The notes beneath the pieces were generated by a model. It saw only the letters and a program-made list of their open reading frames with translations. It searched no databases and had not been told where the DNA came from. Source: Candidatus Micrarchaeota archaeon RBG_16_49_10 (GTDB lineage: Archaea; Aenigmatarchaeota; Aenigmatarchaeia; CG10238-14). Taken from it: a stretch of 7,736 bases of DNA. Positions 1-5,564 of this stretch are shown here, in pieces. The position numbers were made by a program, and so were the translations under genes. Each line of letters opens with the position of its first letter. Positions within the stretch are counted from its first letter, which is position 1. The stretch lies in the NCBI GenBank assembly GCA_001784635.1, contig MFRS01000001.1, forward strand, positions 22,281 through 30,016, written 5' to 3'.

Positions 1-362
1 GTGATCTGCGGCTTGAAGTCTATGACCTTGTTCAAGAACTTGTAGTAATCCTCCTTCGTCTCGCCCTTGTAAGCGTAAATCCTGAAGCCTTCCTTGGCAA
101 GCGCAGCGGCGACATCGTCCTGCGTGCTCAGCGGGTTGCAAGAGCAAGCGGCGACATCGGCTCCACCGTCCCTCAATGTCCTTATCAGCGCGGCGGTCTC
201 CTTCGTGATGTGCAGGCACAGGCCTATCCTTATGCTCTTGAAGGGCTTCTCCCTCTTCCCCCTCCCCCTGACCTTCATCAGCGCTCCCATCTCCATCTCC
301 GCCAGCTCGATGTTCCTAGTCCCCTGCTCGGCCAATTTGATGTCCTTAACCTCATAATCCAC
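1..362 (-). CDS. ahcY: S-adenosylhomocysteine hydrolase, N-terminal part (runs off the left edge)
   Basis: Adenosylhomocysteinase cleaves S-adenosylhomocysteine, the by-product of SAM-dependent methylation, to adenosine and homocysteine in the cytoplasm, using bound NAD. Only the first 120 codons are present; the NAD-binding Rossmann domain lies outside. The translation starts VDYEVKDIKLAEQGTRNIE and continues through RIGLCLHITKETAALIRTL and ACSCNPLSTQDDVAAAL, which are hallmark N-terminal segments of this family (LH.TKET and NPLSTQDD). The start is GTG at 360-362, not ATG. It is preceded by an AGGAGG Shine-Dalgarno sequence at 371-376, 8 bases upstream, and no other in-frame start lies between that site and the GTG. 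The ribosome site overlaps the TAG stop (375-377) of the kinase gene upstream, so the two genes form a translationally coupled operon. Identification is firm; the rest of the protein cannot be judged. Confidence 0.95.
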   Translation of the reverse strand, partial: MDYEVKDIKLAEQGTRNIELAEMEMGALMKVRGRGKREKPFKSIRIGLCLHITKETAALIRTLRDGGADVAACSCNPLSTQDDVAAALAKEGFRIYAYKGETKEDYYKFLNKVIDFKPQI

Positions 363-370
363 AAAACCAA

Positions 371-376
371 CCTCCT
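371..376 (-). promoter_or_regulatory. Shine-Dalgarno site of ahcY
   Basis: On the minus strand this reads AGGAGG, 8 bases before the GTG start. It overlaps the stop codon of the kinase gene, so ribosomes ending there are well placed to restart on ahcY. It decides the otherwise weak GTG start. Confidence 0.8.
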
Positions 377-1271
377 AAAAGCTCACAATGTTCCTGTACT
401 TTTCGTACCTCTTTTCGATGTCCTCTAATTTGATTTTAAGGAATTTATTTATGCTGAAGTCCTCGACCGCGAACGAGCCCATGACGTTCCCGTAGATGAC
501 GGCCTCCTTCATTGTGTTGAAGTCTGCCTTCTTCGACCTTGCCATGTGGCCAATGAAGCCCCCGCCGAACGAATCCCCCGCCCCTGTAGGGTCGACCACA
601 TCCTCCAGCGGGAAGCCAGGCGCTGGGAATACACTGTCTTTTGAGAACAGCAGCGTCCCGTGCTCGCCCTTCTTGATTATGACGGAATTCGACCCCCAGC
701 CCAGCACATCCCTCGCGGCCTTGATGAGGCTCGACTGCTTTGTCAGCAGCCTGATTTCTTCGTCGTTCAGGACAGTCACATCCACCTTACCCATCATCTC
801 TATCACCGTGTCCTTCTTCGTGTTTATCCAAAGGTCTATCGTGTCGCAGACCGAGAGTTTAGGGTTGCTGAACTGCTTTAGGGCCAGGATGTTCTGCTCC
901 GGGTCGTTGTTGCCCAGATAGACATATTCAGCCTTCTTGAGGTCGCTCGGTATCTTAGGCTCGAAGCCAGCCAGCACATTCAGGTCTGTGCTGTTCGTCT
1001 TCCTCGTAGAGAGGCTGTAGTCGAACGTCGAGTCGTACCGGAATGTCTTGCCGTCCTTCACTATCTTCAGGCCGGAAAGCCCAAACCTTTCCTTGAAAAT
1101 CTTCATATACTCCTTCGGGAAGTCCCCGCCGATGACGCCGACTATGTGCGTCCTCTCAAAGAAGCTGGCAGCCAGGGAAGAGTATGTGGCCGCGCCTCCT
1201 AGCACATCCTTCGCCGTCTTGAAGGGCGTCCTGGTGGTGTCAATCCCTATGGAACCCACAGAAACTATCAT
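375..1271 (-). CDS. PfkB-family kinase, probably adenosine/nucleoside kinase
   Basis: This is a ribokinase-fold (PfkB) kinase of 298 residues, a normal length for the family. Visible signatures are the N-terminal GG turn at residues 25-26 inside DVLGGAATYSSLAASFF, the NxxE motif at N169-E172 (binds Mg-phosphate), and the C-terminal family motif DPTGAGDSF at 227-235, whose last Asp (D233) is the expected catalytic base. PfkB kinases phosphorylate sugars or nucleosides, and motifs alone do not fix the substrate. The gene sits 12 bases upstream of ahcY, and its stop codon lies in the ahcY ribosome site. Since AhcY releases adenosine, phosphorylation of adenosine to AMP is the best inferred role, which would pull the hydrolase reaction forward. 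Other nucleosides or a sugar remain possible. The family call is near certain; the substrate is moderate at best. ATG at 1269-1271 is the first start after a TATA-like box. Confidence 0.88.
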   Translation of the reverse strand: MIVSVGSIGIDTTRTPFKTAKDVLGGAATYSSLAASFFERTHIVGVIGGDFPKEYMKIFKERFGLSGLKIVKDGKTFRYDSTFDYSLSTRKTNSTDLNVLAGFEPKIPSDLKKAEYVYLGNNDPEQNILALKQFSNPKLSVCDTIDLWINTKKDTVIEMMGKVDVTVLNDEEIRLLTKQSSLIKAARDVLGWGSNSVIIKKGEHGTLLFSKDSVFPAPGFPLEDVVDPTGAGDSFGGGFIGHMARSKKADFNTMKEAVIYGNVMGSFAVEDFSINKFLKIKLEDIEKRYEKYRNIVSF

Positions 1272-1300
1272 CGGAACCGAGAATTAAGTTGGGTTTTTCG

Positions 1301-1309
1301 GTATTTAAG
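1301..1309 (-). promoter_or_regulatory. TATA-like promoter of the kinase-ahcY operon
   Basis: The minus strand reads CTTAAATAC, centred about 34 bases before the kinase ATG, predicting a leader of only about 8 bases. The box lies inside the left copy of the 27-bp direct repeat. Confidence 0.5.
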
Positions 1310-1327
1310 GGTTGGTTGACCAAAAAA
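1301..1327 (+). repeat. 27-bp imperfect direct repeat, left copy
   Basis: It matches 1940-1966 at 23 of 27 positions in the same orientation, offset by 639 bases; mismatches are at 1303, 1311, 1314 and 1318. Both copies end in ACCAAAAAA, which is a T6 tract on the minus strand. The pair brackets the CheD-like gene. This copy also holds the kinase promoter and supplies the T tract of the CheD-like gene's terminator. Confidence 0.6.
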
Positions 1328-1343
1328 CACCCATTCAAGGTGT
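1322..1343 (-). terminator. Hairpin plus T-tract terminator after the CheD-like gene
   Basis: Reading the minus strand, ACACC (1343-1339) can pair with GGTGT (1331-1327) around a 7-base loop, followed by at least five T (1326-1322). The stem overlaps the gene's stop codon (1337-1335). Archaea terminate mainly at T tracts, and the stem is short, so the T run may be what matters. Confidence 0.5.
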
Positions 1344-1874
1344 AAGCCTGAAATATTTCCCAAGGGAAAGAAATGTGTCAACCAAAACCATGTATACACT
1401 TCGCATTTGAGGCATTACAATAAGGGCTTTAGTATACTGACTCTTTTCGTTTATAGCCCACCCATCGGCGAAACCGCCCACCAATGGTATCCCTAAGCCA
1501 TCCAGCACATCTACAATGCTTTCTAGATGTTCTCCATCCCCTCCCATTATCACAGCGGAAACCTCTTGCGATTTCCCCCTCATTTTTCCTGCTAGCGATG
1601 GGACATACACCTTCGGATTTCCCCTTTTCGGATCTTCATTTTCATTGTAATGAGATAAACCTATTATATTGTCCCCAATTAAGGCAAGGCCGCAACAATA
1701 CCGATAGGAATAAGATATAGCAGCTCCTCTAAACGGGTCTTTGTGACCATAGTCCAAGGTACTCAATCCGGGATTTTTGAGGGTTTCAGAAATGGCAGTT
1801 TCCTCCGCCGGTGTCGCCTTGGTCAGCCTGCCCAAATCTGTAGCTATTTGTTGGGGCAAACTTCTTGCATACAT
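1335..1874 (-). CDS. Uncharacterised protein with a CheD-like (cysteine deamidase fold) appearance
   Basis: This protein of 179 residues has no secure family. Residues 59-75 (Tyr-Cys-Cys, a hydrophobic strand, then GLSHY) resemble the catalytic Cys...His region of CheD glutamine deamidases, where the Cys and His are about 17 apart; here C60/C61 and H75 are 14-15 apart. A later segment (AVIMGGDGEHLESIVDVL, then GIPLVGGFADGW, about 107-139) resembles the CheD pattern of a GG-turn strand, a helix and a 'gI.vv' strand. In CheD the enzyme deamidates chemoreceptor glutamines, but no chemotaxis gene is present here, so that role is not inferred. No signal peptide or membrane helix is evident. The gene is single, has its own leaderless promoter and terminator, uses more A/T-ending codons than the adjacent ribosomal genes, and is bracketed by direct repeats, all suggesting later arrival. 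The gene is very likely real; its function is open. Confidence 0.75.
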   Translation of the reverse strand: MYARSLPQQIATDLGRLTKATPAEETAISETLKNPGLSTLDYGHKDPFRGAAISYSYRYCCGLALIGDNIIGLSHYNENEDPKRGNPKVYVPSLAGKMRGKSQEVSAVIMGGDGEHLESIVDVLDGLGIPLVGGFADGWAINEKSQYTKALIVMPQMRSVYMVLVDTFLSLGKYFRLTP

Positions 1875-1897
1875 ACGGAGGAAATTGCGAAATCATC

Positions 1898-1905
1898 TTT
1901 AAATA
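1898..1905 (-). promoter_or_regulatory. TATA-like box of the CheD-like gene
   Basis: The minus strand reads TATTTAAA, centred about 27 bases before the ATG at 1874, so the transcript should start at or next to the start codon. This supports the chosen start over the internal ATG at 1868-1870, which is in another frame. Confidence 0.6.
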
Positions 1906-1939
1906 GGGCTTATTGCCGAAATGGGAAACTTGTCCCGCT

Positions 1940-1966
1940 GTTTTTAAGGATTAGTTCACCAAAAAA
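1940..1966 (+). repeat. 27-bp imperfect direct repeat, right copy (also T tract after rps27e)
   Basis: This copy matches 1301-1327 at 23 of 27 positions. It lies 17 bases beyond the rps27e stop. The A6 at 1961-1966 is a T6 tract on the minus strand and is the only obvious transcription stop for the gins51-rpl44e-rps27e operon. Confidence 0.6.
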
Positions 1967-1983
1967 TATCTGCATTTAATTTG

Positions 1984-2175
1984 TTAACCGTGCACCTTGA
2001 CAACCTTCGCGCCTATCTTCGCCATCCCACCCGTCGGCTCTGCAAGGATATTCCCGCACACGACGCAGGCCACCTTCTTCGTCGCCTTGTTGAAGATTAT
2101 CTGCTCGTTCTTGCACTTCGAGCACACAACCTCGATGAACTTCGACTCCGGCTTCGGTATCAACTCTTTCGCCAT
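1984..2175 (-). CDS. rps27e: Small ribosomal subunit protein eS27 (S27e)
   Basis: This is a zinc-ribbon protein of the small ribosomal subunit with 63 residues, the usual archaeal size. The four zinc ligands are C18 and C21 (VVCSKC) and C37 and C40 (ACVVC), followed by the family's NILAEPTGG turn and a basic end. The start is the ATG at 2173-2175, preceded by a GAAGGTG Shine-Dalgarno sequence at about 2181-2187. The reading frame stays open far upstream through rpl44e, but that extension is acidic out-of-frame translation of the rpl44e coding sequence and is not part of the protein. The gene starts 2 bases after the rpl44e stop, so it is the last gene of the gins51-rpl44e-rps27e operon. Confidence 0.96.
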   Translation of the reverse strand: MAKELIPKPESKFIEVVCSKCKNEQIIFNKATKKVACVVCGNILAEPTGGMAKIGAKVVKVHG

Positions 2176-2177
2176 AT

Positions 2178-2459
2178 TTACACCTTCACAATCTTGAACT
2201 TCTTGTTCCTGAACCCCTTCCCCTTGACGTGCTTCTGCCCGCACTTCGAGCACTTGTACCTCAGGTCGGTCTTCTTCGTCTGCTTCTCGTGGTCCGGCTT
2301 CGGCCTCGGGAAGCTCGTATAGCCCTTCAGCTTCCTCAGGTACCTCCTCTGCCCGTGGGACATCGTCCTTCTGGGCTTCTTCTTCGTGAGGTCGACCGTA
2401 TGCTCCGTGTGCGTTCTGCAGTGTGGGCAAAATACCCTCACATTCTTGGGGAAATCCAT
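2178..2459 (-). CDS. rpl44e: Large ribosomal subunit protein eL42 (L44e)
   Basis: This 93-residue large-subunit protein is shared by archaea and eukaryotes and sits near the E-site of the ribosome. Zinc-binding cysteines are at C11 and C14 (FCPHC) and C70 and C73 (YKCSKC). The middle is strongly basic with KKKPRRTMSHGQRRYLRKLKG-like family sequence, and the length is typical. The ATG at 2457-2459 overlaps the TGA stop of gins51 by one base (TGATG). A GGTGA Shine-Dalgarno sequence at 2466-2470 lies inside the end of gins51, with 6 bases of spacing. Translation is therefore coupled to gins51, and rps27e follows after 2 bases. Confidence 0.97.
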   Translation of the reverse strand: MDFPKNVRVFCPHCRTHTEHTVDLTKKKPRRTMSHGQRRYLRKLKGYTSFPRPKPDHEKQTKKTDLRYKCSKCGQKHVKGKGFRNKKFKIVKV

Positions 2460-3004
2460 CAGTCTTCACCACTCCTCTCCGCTAGGCCGTTCTTTATCAG
2501 CAGCTTGGCGTTCTCGGCAGGCAAGGCGACCGTGTCGCCCTTCTTGAAGGGTCCATAGTTATGGGTGTCAGCCCCCACGAACTCGGGGATTTCACCCTTC
2601 ACGCTCACCCTGACGAGCTTCGATTCATCTTTAGTTTTTCCCAGCAATAAACTTAAAGTTTTGCTTCTTTGCGATTTCAATATAATGAGTACATCTTTAA
2701 AAAGTTTCTCCTCGTCCCTGGTCAGGTTCTCCGGTGGTATCTCGGTTCTTGAGGATATGACCGCCTGCCTCACTATCTTGCTCTCCCGCCTGTTGTAGAT
2801 GTCCTCCAGGAGCCTCTCGATGTTCGCCACCTCTATTAAGTCCATCTTCTCGGGCTTCTTGGCTGCCAGCTTCCTCTTCTGCTTCAGGTACTCCTCCGCC
2901 TTCCCGTAGAAGTCGTCAGGCAGCGCGGTGAGCCCCGGTGAGTACTGCTCATCCCTCTGCACCTTGCGGACGAACTCGAAGGTCACCGCCTCCTCATCAG
3001 CCAT
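2459..3004 (-). CDS. gins51: GINS complex subunit Gins51
   Basis: GINS joins the MCM helicase and the Cdc45/RecJ-like factor at the archaeal replication fork and contacts primase. The protein has 181 residues with the Gins51 (Sld5/Psf1-like) domain order: a helical A domain at about 1-115, then a small B domain at about 131-176. The B domain carries the clear signature EIPEFVGADTHNYGPFKKGD followed by LPAENAKLLIKNGLAE. No Gins23-type partner is visible here; many archaea use a Gins51 homotetramer, so a partner is not required. The gene opens the operon with rpl44e and rps27e. The stretch at about 2630-2705, covering the linker between the domains, is much richer in A/T than the rest. The start at 3004 is supported by a TATA-like box 27 bases upstream. 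Confidence 0.92.
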   Translation of the reverse strand: MADEEAVTFEFVRKVQRDEQYSPGLTALPDDFYGKAEEYLKQKRKLAAKKPEKMDLIEVANIERLLEDIYNRRESKIVRQAVISSRTEIPPENLTRDEEKLFKDVLIILKSQRSKTLSLLLGKTKDESKLVRVSVKGEIPEFVGADTHNYGPFKKGDTVALPAENAKLLIKNGLAERSGED

Positions 3005-3027
3005 GTAGATTAATTGGTCGGATAAGG

Positions 3028-3035
3028 ATATTTAG
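3028..3035 (-). promoter_or_regulatory. TATA-like box of the gins51 operon
   Basis: The minus strand reads CTAAATAT, centred 27-28 bases before the gins51 ATG, fitting leaderless transcription. It shares the 117-base divergent intergenic region with the promoter of the MetE-like gene. Confidence 0.6.
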
Positions 3036-3090
3036 CTTTTTTATATGATAACCGCTGCCTGAAAACTTTCTATTGGGATGGGAATCAAAA

Positions 3091-3098
3091 ATTTAACC
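3091..3098 (+). promoter_or_regulatory. TATA-like box of the MetE-like gene
   Basis: ATTTAACC, preceded by an A-run resembling a BRE element, is centred 27-28 bases before the ATG at 3122. No Shine-Dalgarno sequence is present, so the message is probably leaderless. Confidence 0.55.
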
Positions 3099-3121
3099 TT
3101 AAAAACCGTCAAAATAAGAAT

Positions 3122-3856
3122 ATGCATGGGAGAAGCATAGTAACCCAAGTGGGGTCTTTACCATTTGATGACGTTGGTGTGGCTATTGATTACAGTTCCA
3201 GGCATGACATACCCTTTTTGCCTGAACTCCCTAAAATGGGAGACGCAGTGCTTTCCTATATAACAAAACCGGGTACCCTGAGCTGCTTAACGGCATTTAA
3301 GGATATGGCTTCAAGAAATGGCTACCCTGTCGTCAAAGTTCAATGTGTTGGGCCTGCCACGCTTATTTCTAGCGGCTATAGCGAGGATGAGGCAGTATCA
3401 AGACCGCTGGATCATATTACAGCCATTCTGGACGGTCTATATCCTGAACAAGTAATTTTGGTTCTTGATGAACCAGCTTTGGGGAATTTTGGCGGTGACT
3501 ACAAATCTATGTGGAGTGCCATGTTTGCCGCTGCCCGTGCAATGCGCCCTCAAATAATACCGGGTATTCATACTTGCGGGAATATGGATTGGGATCAGCT
3601 TTTACTTAACCCGGGTATAGAGGTTATAAGTCACGACGCTTCTAAGAACGATATTATTAAAGCTTCCACAGTTTATAGACAGGGTCGCCAAAACGGGAAA
3701 AGAATCGCGTGGGGAATTACAATACCGAGTGACGTAAAGGACTTTAGACAGGGTGATTTGCTGACGCTTCCATGCGGAATGGGGTCATACGATCCGCAAA
3801 GCTGTGAAGGTTATTTGACGATGTTGACTGCGGCTGCTGAACAGCTAAGTACATAA
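3122..3856 (+). CDS. Short MetE/UROD-superfamily protein (methionine synthase C-terminal-like)
   Basis: This is a 244-residue barrel-fold protein of the UROD/MetE superfamily. Cobalamin-independent methionine synthase binds homocysteine through zinc held by His-x-Cys, a Glu and a distal Cys. The same layout is visible: H150-T-C152 in GIHTCGNMDWD, D172 in EVISHDASK at the Glu position, and C218 in LTLPCGMGS. Other family signatures are TQVGSLPF (8-15), the VQCVGPATL strand (73-81) and LDEPALG (115-121). It lacks the N-terminal half of MetE and is shorter than the roughly 300-residue core MetE proteins of archaea. A homocysteine- or thiol-directed methyl transfer is the likely chemistry, consistent with ahcY in the same window, but the methyl donor is unknown. 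The gene lies on the opposite strand between primase and gins51, ends 14 bases from the convergent primase gene, and has more A/T-rich codons than its neighbours. Confidence 0.82.
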   Translation: MHGRSIVTQVGSLPFDDVGVAIDYSSRHDIPFLPELPKMGDAVLSYITKPGTLSCLTAFKDMASRNGYPVVKVQCVGPATLISSGYSEDEAVSRPLDHITAILDGLYPEQVILVLDEPALGNFGGDYKSMWSAMFAAARAMRPQIIPGIHTCGNMDWDQLLLNPGIEVISHDASKNDIIKASTVYRQGRQNGKRIAWGITIPSDVKDFRQGDLLTLPCGMGSYDPQSCEGYLTMLTAAAEQLST

Positions 3857-3870
3857 CCAAGGGAACTATA

Positions 3871-5160
3871 CTATTTCTCACTCATCCTTTTCCTGGCCTT
3901 CAGCCTCACGGAGACGTAGTTCACCGGGTTTTTGAACCTCATCTCCTCCTCTGTCGGGGTTATACCTACGTTCTTGTAGAAGACGGGGTTGTCGTAGTTC
4001 GGCGGGGTGAGGCTTTCCTTAAGCCTCTGGTGCCACCTCACCTGCGTCCTTATGTAGTTGTCGGCCAGCGGCGGCCTGTTCCTCTTGTTCCATTCGGCTA
4101 TCTCGGCCACGATTTTCTCCCAATCCCAGCCCGCGCTCCCTAGGAAGTTTATCAGGACGAACAGAGTCCTCTTCCTCCCGTCCGCGAGCCCCCCATCCAG
4201 CATCTTGAGTATGGTTGGAGGGAAATAGCTTTTCGGCACCTCCTTGAGCTTGGCCCTCTCCCCCTTCTGCTGCAGGTCCCTTAGCGCGGTTTTTTTATTC
4301 TTCTCCAGCCAGTCCATGGCCTCGACTATCAGCATCGAAGCTTCTGGGATTTTAGGTTTCCTCAGGAACGGCGTATCGGTCCTCACCTTCCATGGCCTCG
4401 CGTCCTCCTTCTTGAAGCCTGCAAGGTCCTTCATCTCCAGCGGCACGCTGACCAGCAGGCTCTTCACGTTGATGGAGAATGGCAGGCGGAACATGTGCCT
4501 GGAGCTTGCGACCATGGAGTCTATCTCGACTATCTTCAGCGGGTTGAGGCCATCCTTGTCTGATATCTCCGAGATAGGTTTTTTTACCATCTCCGAAAGC
4601 GATTTAGGGCTTCCCAGGACCAACAGAGCCTCCCTGAGGTCGCTTTTGACATACCCCTTCAGATATTCCAATATCCCCTTCCCCACGTCTTGGTAGAGGA
4701 GCTCTATGCTTTTCGAATTGACCTTCTTCGGGAATGACTCGAACGATATCCCGATGTGGAAGCTCTTCCCGCCTGTGTACTTCAGGCCGAACTCCTTCAT
4801 CCCATGGTCCTTCAGGGCGTCTGCGATGACCTTGGTGGTGACCTTCGCGATCTCGAAGTCGGGGCAGTCAGGGTCTATTATAAGGTCCCATCCTGACCTC
4901 AGGCCGTCCAGGTCCTCAAGCGGGAGCCCGCTCTCAAGCCTCATCGGGTTGGACCACCTCTCCACCGAGCCATGGAAGCCTATTATCCCTTTCTTCACCA
5001 TCTCGATGATGTCGTTTGGGTACTCTATTATGTTTGGCCTCTTGTCGAACTGGCCGTGGTAGTACTCCCCGGCGATCTCCCTGTCCTTTGCTGCCTCAAG
5101 GAGCGCCTTCTGGACGTCCTTCCTCCAATAGTACCTGGCTACGGATGGCGGGACCAGCAT
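3871..5160 (-). CDS. priS: Fused DNA primase: PriS catalytic domain with PriL C-terminal-like domain
   Basis: This archaeo-eukaryotic primase makes the RNA/DNA primers for replication. It has 429 residues. Residues 1 to about 265 are the catalytic small-subunit domain: D96-P-D98 in WDLIIDPDCPD are two metal-binding acids, TGGKSFHI (129-136, H135) matches the nucleotide-binding SG..G.H motif, and EID (D214) with SSRHMFRLPFSIN (219-231) matches the third acid and the R.P.S.. segment. After a charged linker, residues about 310-420 (KSYFPPTILKML, GRKRTLFVLINFL, then KNPVNY) resemble the C-terminal domain of the large subunit. Such single-chain primases are known in DPANN archaea. That domain normally holds a 4Fe-4S cluster on four cysteines; here the whole protein has one Cys (C99, in the catalytic domain), so a cluster seems impossible. 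The start is supported by a TATA-like box 26-27 bases upstream. Confidence 0.88.
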   Translation of the reverse strand: MLVPPSVARYYWRKDVQKALLEAAKDREIAGEYYHGQFDKRPNIIEYPNDIIEMVKKGIIGFHGSVERWSNPMRLESGLPLEDLDGLRSGWDLIIDPDCPDFEIAKVTTKVIADALKDHGMKEFGLKYTGGKSFHIGISFESFPKKVNSKSIELLYQDVGKGILEYLKGYVKSDLREALLVLGSPKSLSEMVKKPISEISDKDGLNPLKIVEIDSMVASSRHMFRLPFSINVKSLLVSVPLEMKDLAGFKKEDARPWKVRTDTPFLRKPKIPEASMLIVEAMDWLEKNKKTALRDLQQKGERAKLKEVPKSYFPPTILKMLDGGLADGRKRTLFVLINFLGSAGWDWEKIVAEIAEWNKRNRPPLADNYIRTQVRWHQRLKESLTPPNYDNPVFYKNVGITPTEEEMRFKNPVNYVSVRLKARKRMSEK

Positions 5161-5182
5161 AATATTAGTTAATCGGGCAAGA

Positions 5183-5190
5183 ATAAATTT
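5183..5190 (-). promoter_or_regulatory. TATA-like box of the primase gene
   Basis: The minus strand reads AAATTTAT, centred about 26-27 bases before the primase ATG at 5160, fitting a leaderless message. It lies in a short divergent region shared with the next plus-strand gene. Confidence 0.55.
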
Positions 5191-5219
5191 TCGGGTAGCG
5201 CTTCTCCGAGGGGCAAATG

Positions 5220-5227
5220 TATAAAAC
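5220..5227 (+). promoter_or_regulatory. TATA-like box of the 5250 gene
   Basis: TATAAAAC is centred 26-27 bases before an in-frame GTG at 5250 and about 35 before an in-frame ATG at 5259. Its presence argues against the ATG at 5217, which would put the box inside the coding sequence. Confidence 0.5.
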
Positions 5228-5249
5228 GTTGTCTAGTTGTAATTTTTAT

Positions 5250-5504
5250 GTGAAGTCGATGTTCCTAACAGCCACACAACCTTTGTACGCACACCCTTAT
5301 CGAAACTTGGGGCCGGACCCCTTTGCCGCTCGCTTGAGAATTTCTATGGAAAGGCTGAAAGAAGCCGGTTCAATCTCGTCTTACAGTATTCTTGAGGATG
5401 AGGGGGAAGCTTCAATAGGGGTCGACATAACCCTTACGCCAGAGCAGACTGGACTGTCAGAACCTTGGCGAAATGATCTCCAAAAAAATTACCGTTTATC
5501 CTAA
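5250..5504 (+). CDS. Small protein of unknown function
   Basis: I do not recognise this protein. With a GTG start at 5250 it has 84 residues. The body begins MFLTATQPLYAHPYRNLG, followed by an amphipathic stretch (FAARLRISMERLKEAG) and an acidic strand-like section (SILEDEGEASIGVDITLT). There is no signal peptide, membrane helix, cysteine pair or known motif. The frame is also open from an ATG at 5217, but the TATA box at 5220-5227 would then be coding. By the spacing seen for neighbouring genes the leaderless start is GTG 5250, with ATG 5259 (81 residues) as the alternative. It is divergent from the primase gene, monocistronic and of mixed codon use. It is probably a real gene, though short enough for some doubt. 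Confidence 0.5.
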   Translation: MKSMFLTATQPLYAHPYRNLGPDPFAARLRISMERLKEAGSISSYSILEDEGEASIGVDITLTPEQTGLSEPWRNDLQKNYRLS

Positions 5505-5534
5505 AAAACCGGCTCAATCGCAAGGCCTTCAAGA

Positions 5535-5542
5535 TATTTATA
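5535..5542 (+). promoter_or_regulatory. TATA-like box of the 5565 gene
   Basis: TATTTATA is centred 26-27 bases before the ATG at 5565. It is a strong consensus-like box and implies a leaderless message. Confidence 0.65.
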
Positions 5543-5564
5543 CTATCCCGGCAAAATTAGAGAC

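Noticed and set aside
100..170. Repeated GCGGCGACATCG inside ahcY
   Set aside because: It encodes the DVAA segments of two neighbouring conserved motifs (ADVAAC and DDVAAA), so it follows from protein sequence and codon preference.
94..428. Plus-strand open frames opposite ahcY and the kinase
   Set aside because: They are shadows of the minus-strand coding sequence, with low-complexity Pro/Ser/Leu-rich products and no start signals.
2176..2472. Long acidic N-terminal extension of the rps27e frame through rpl44e
   Set aside because: It is the out-of-frame reading of the rpl44e gene. eS27 is complete from its own ATG with a ribosome site, and the extension matches nothing.
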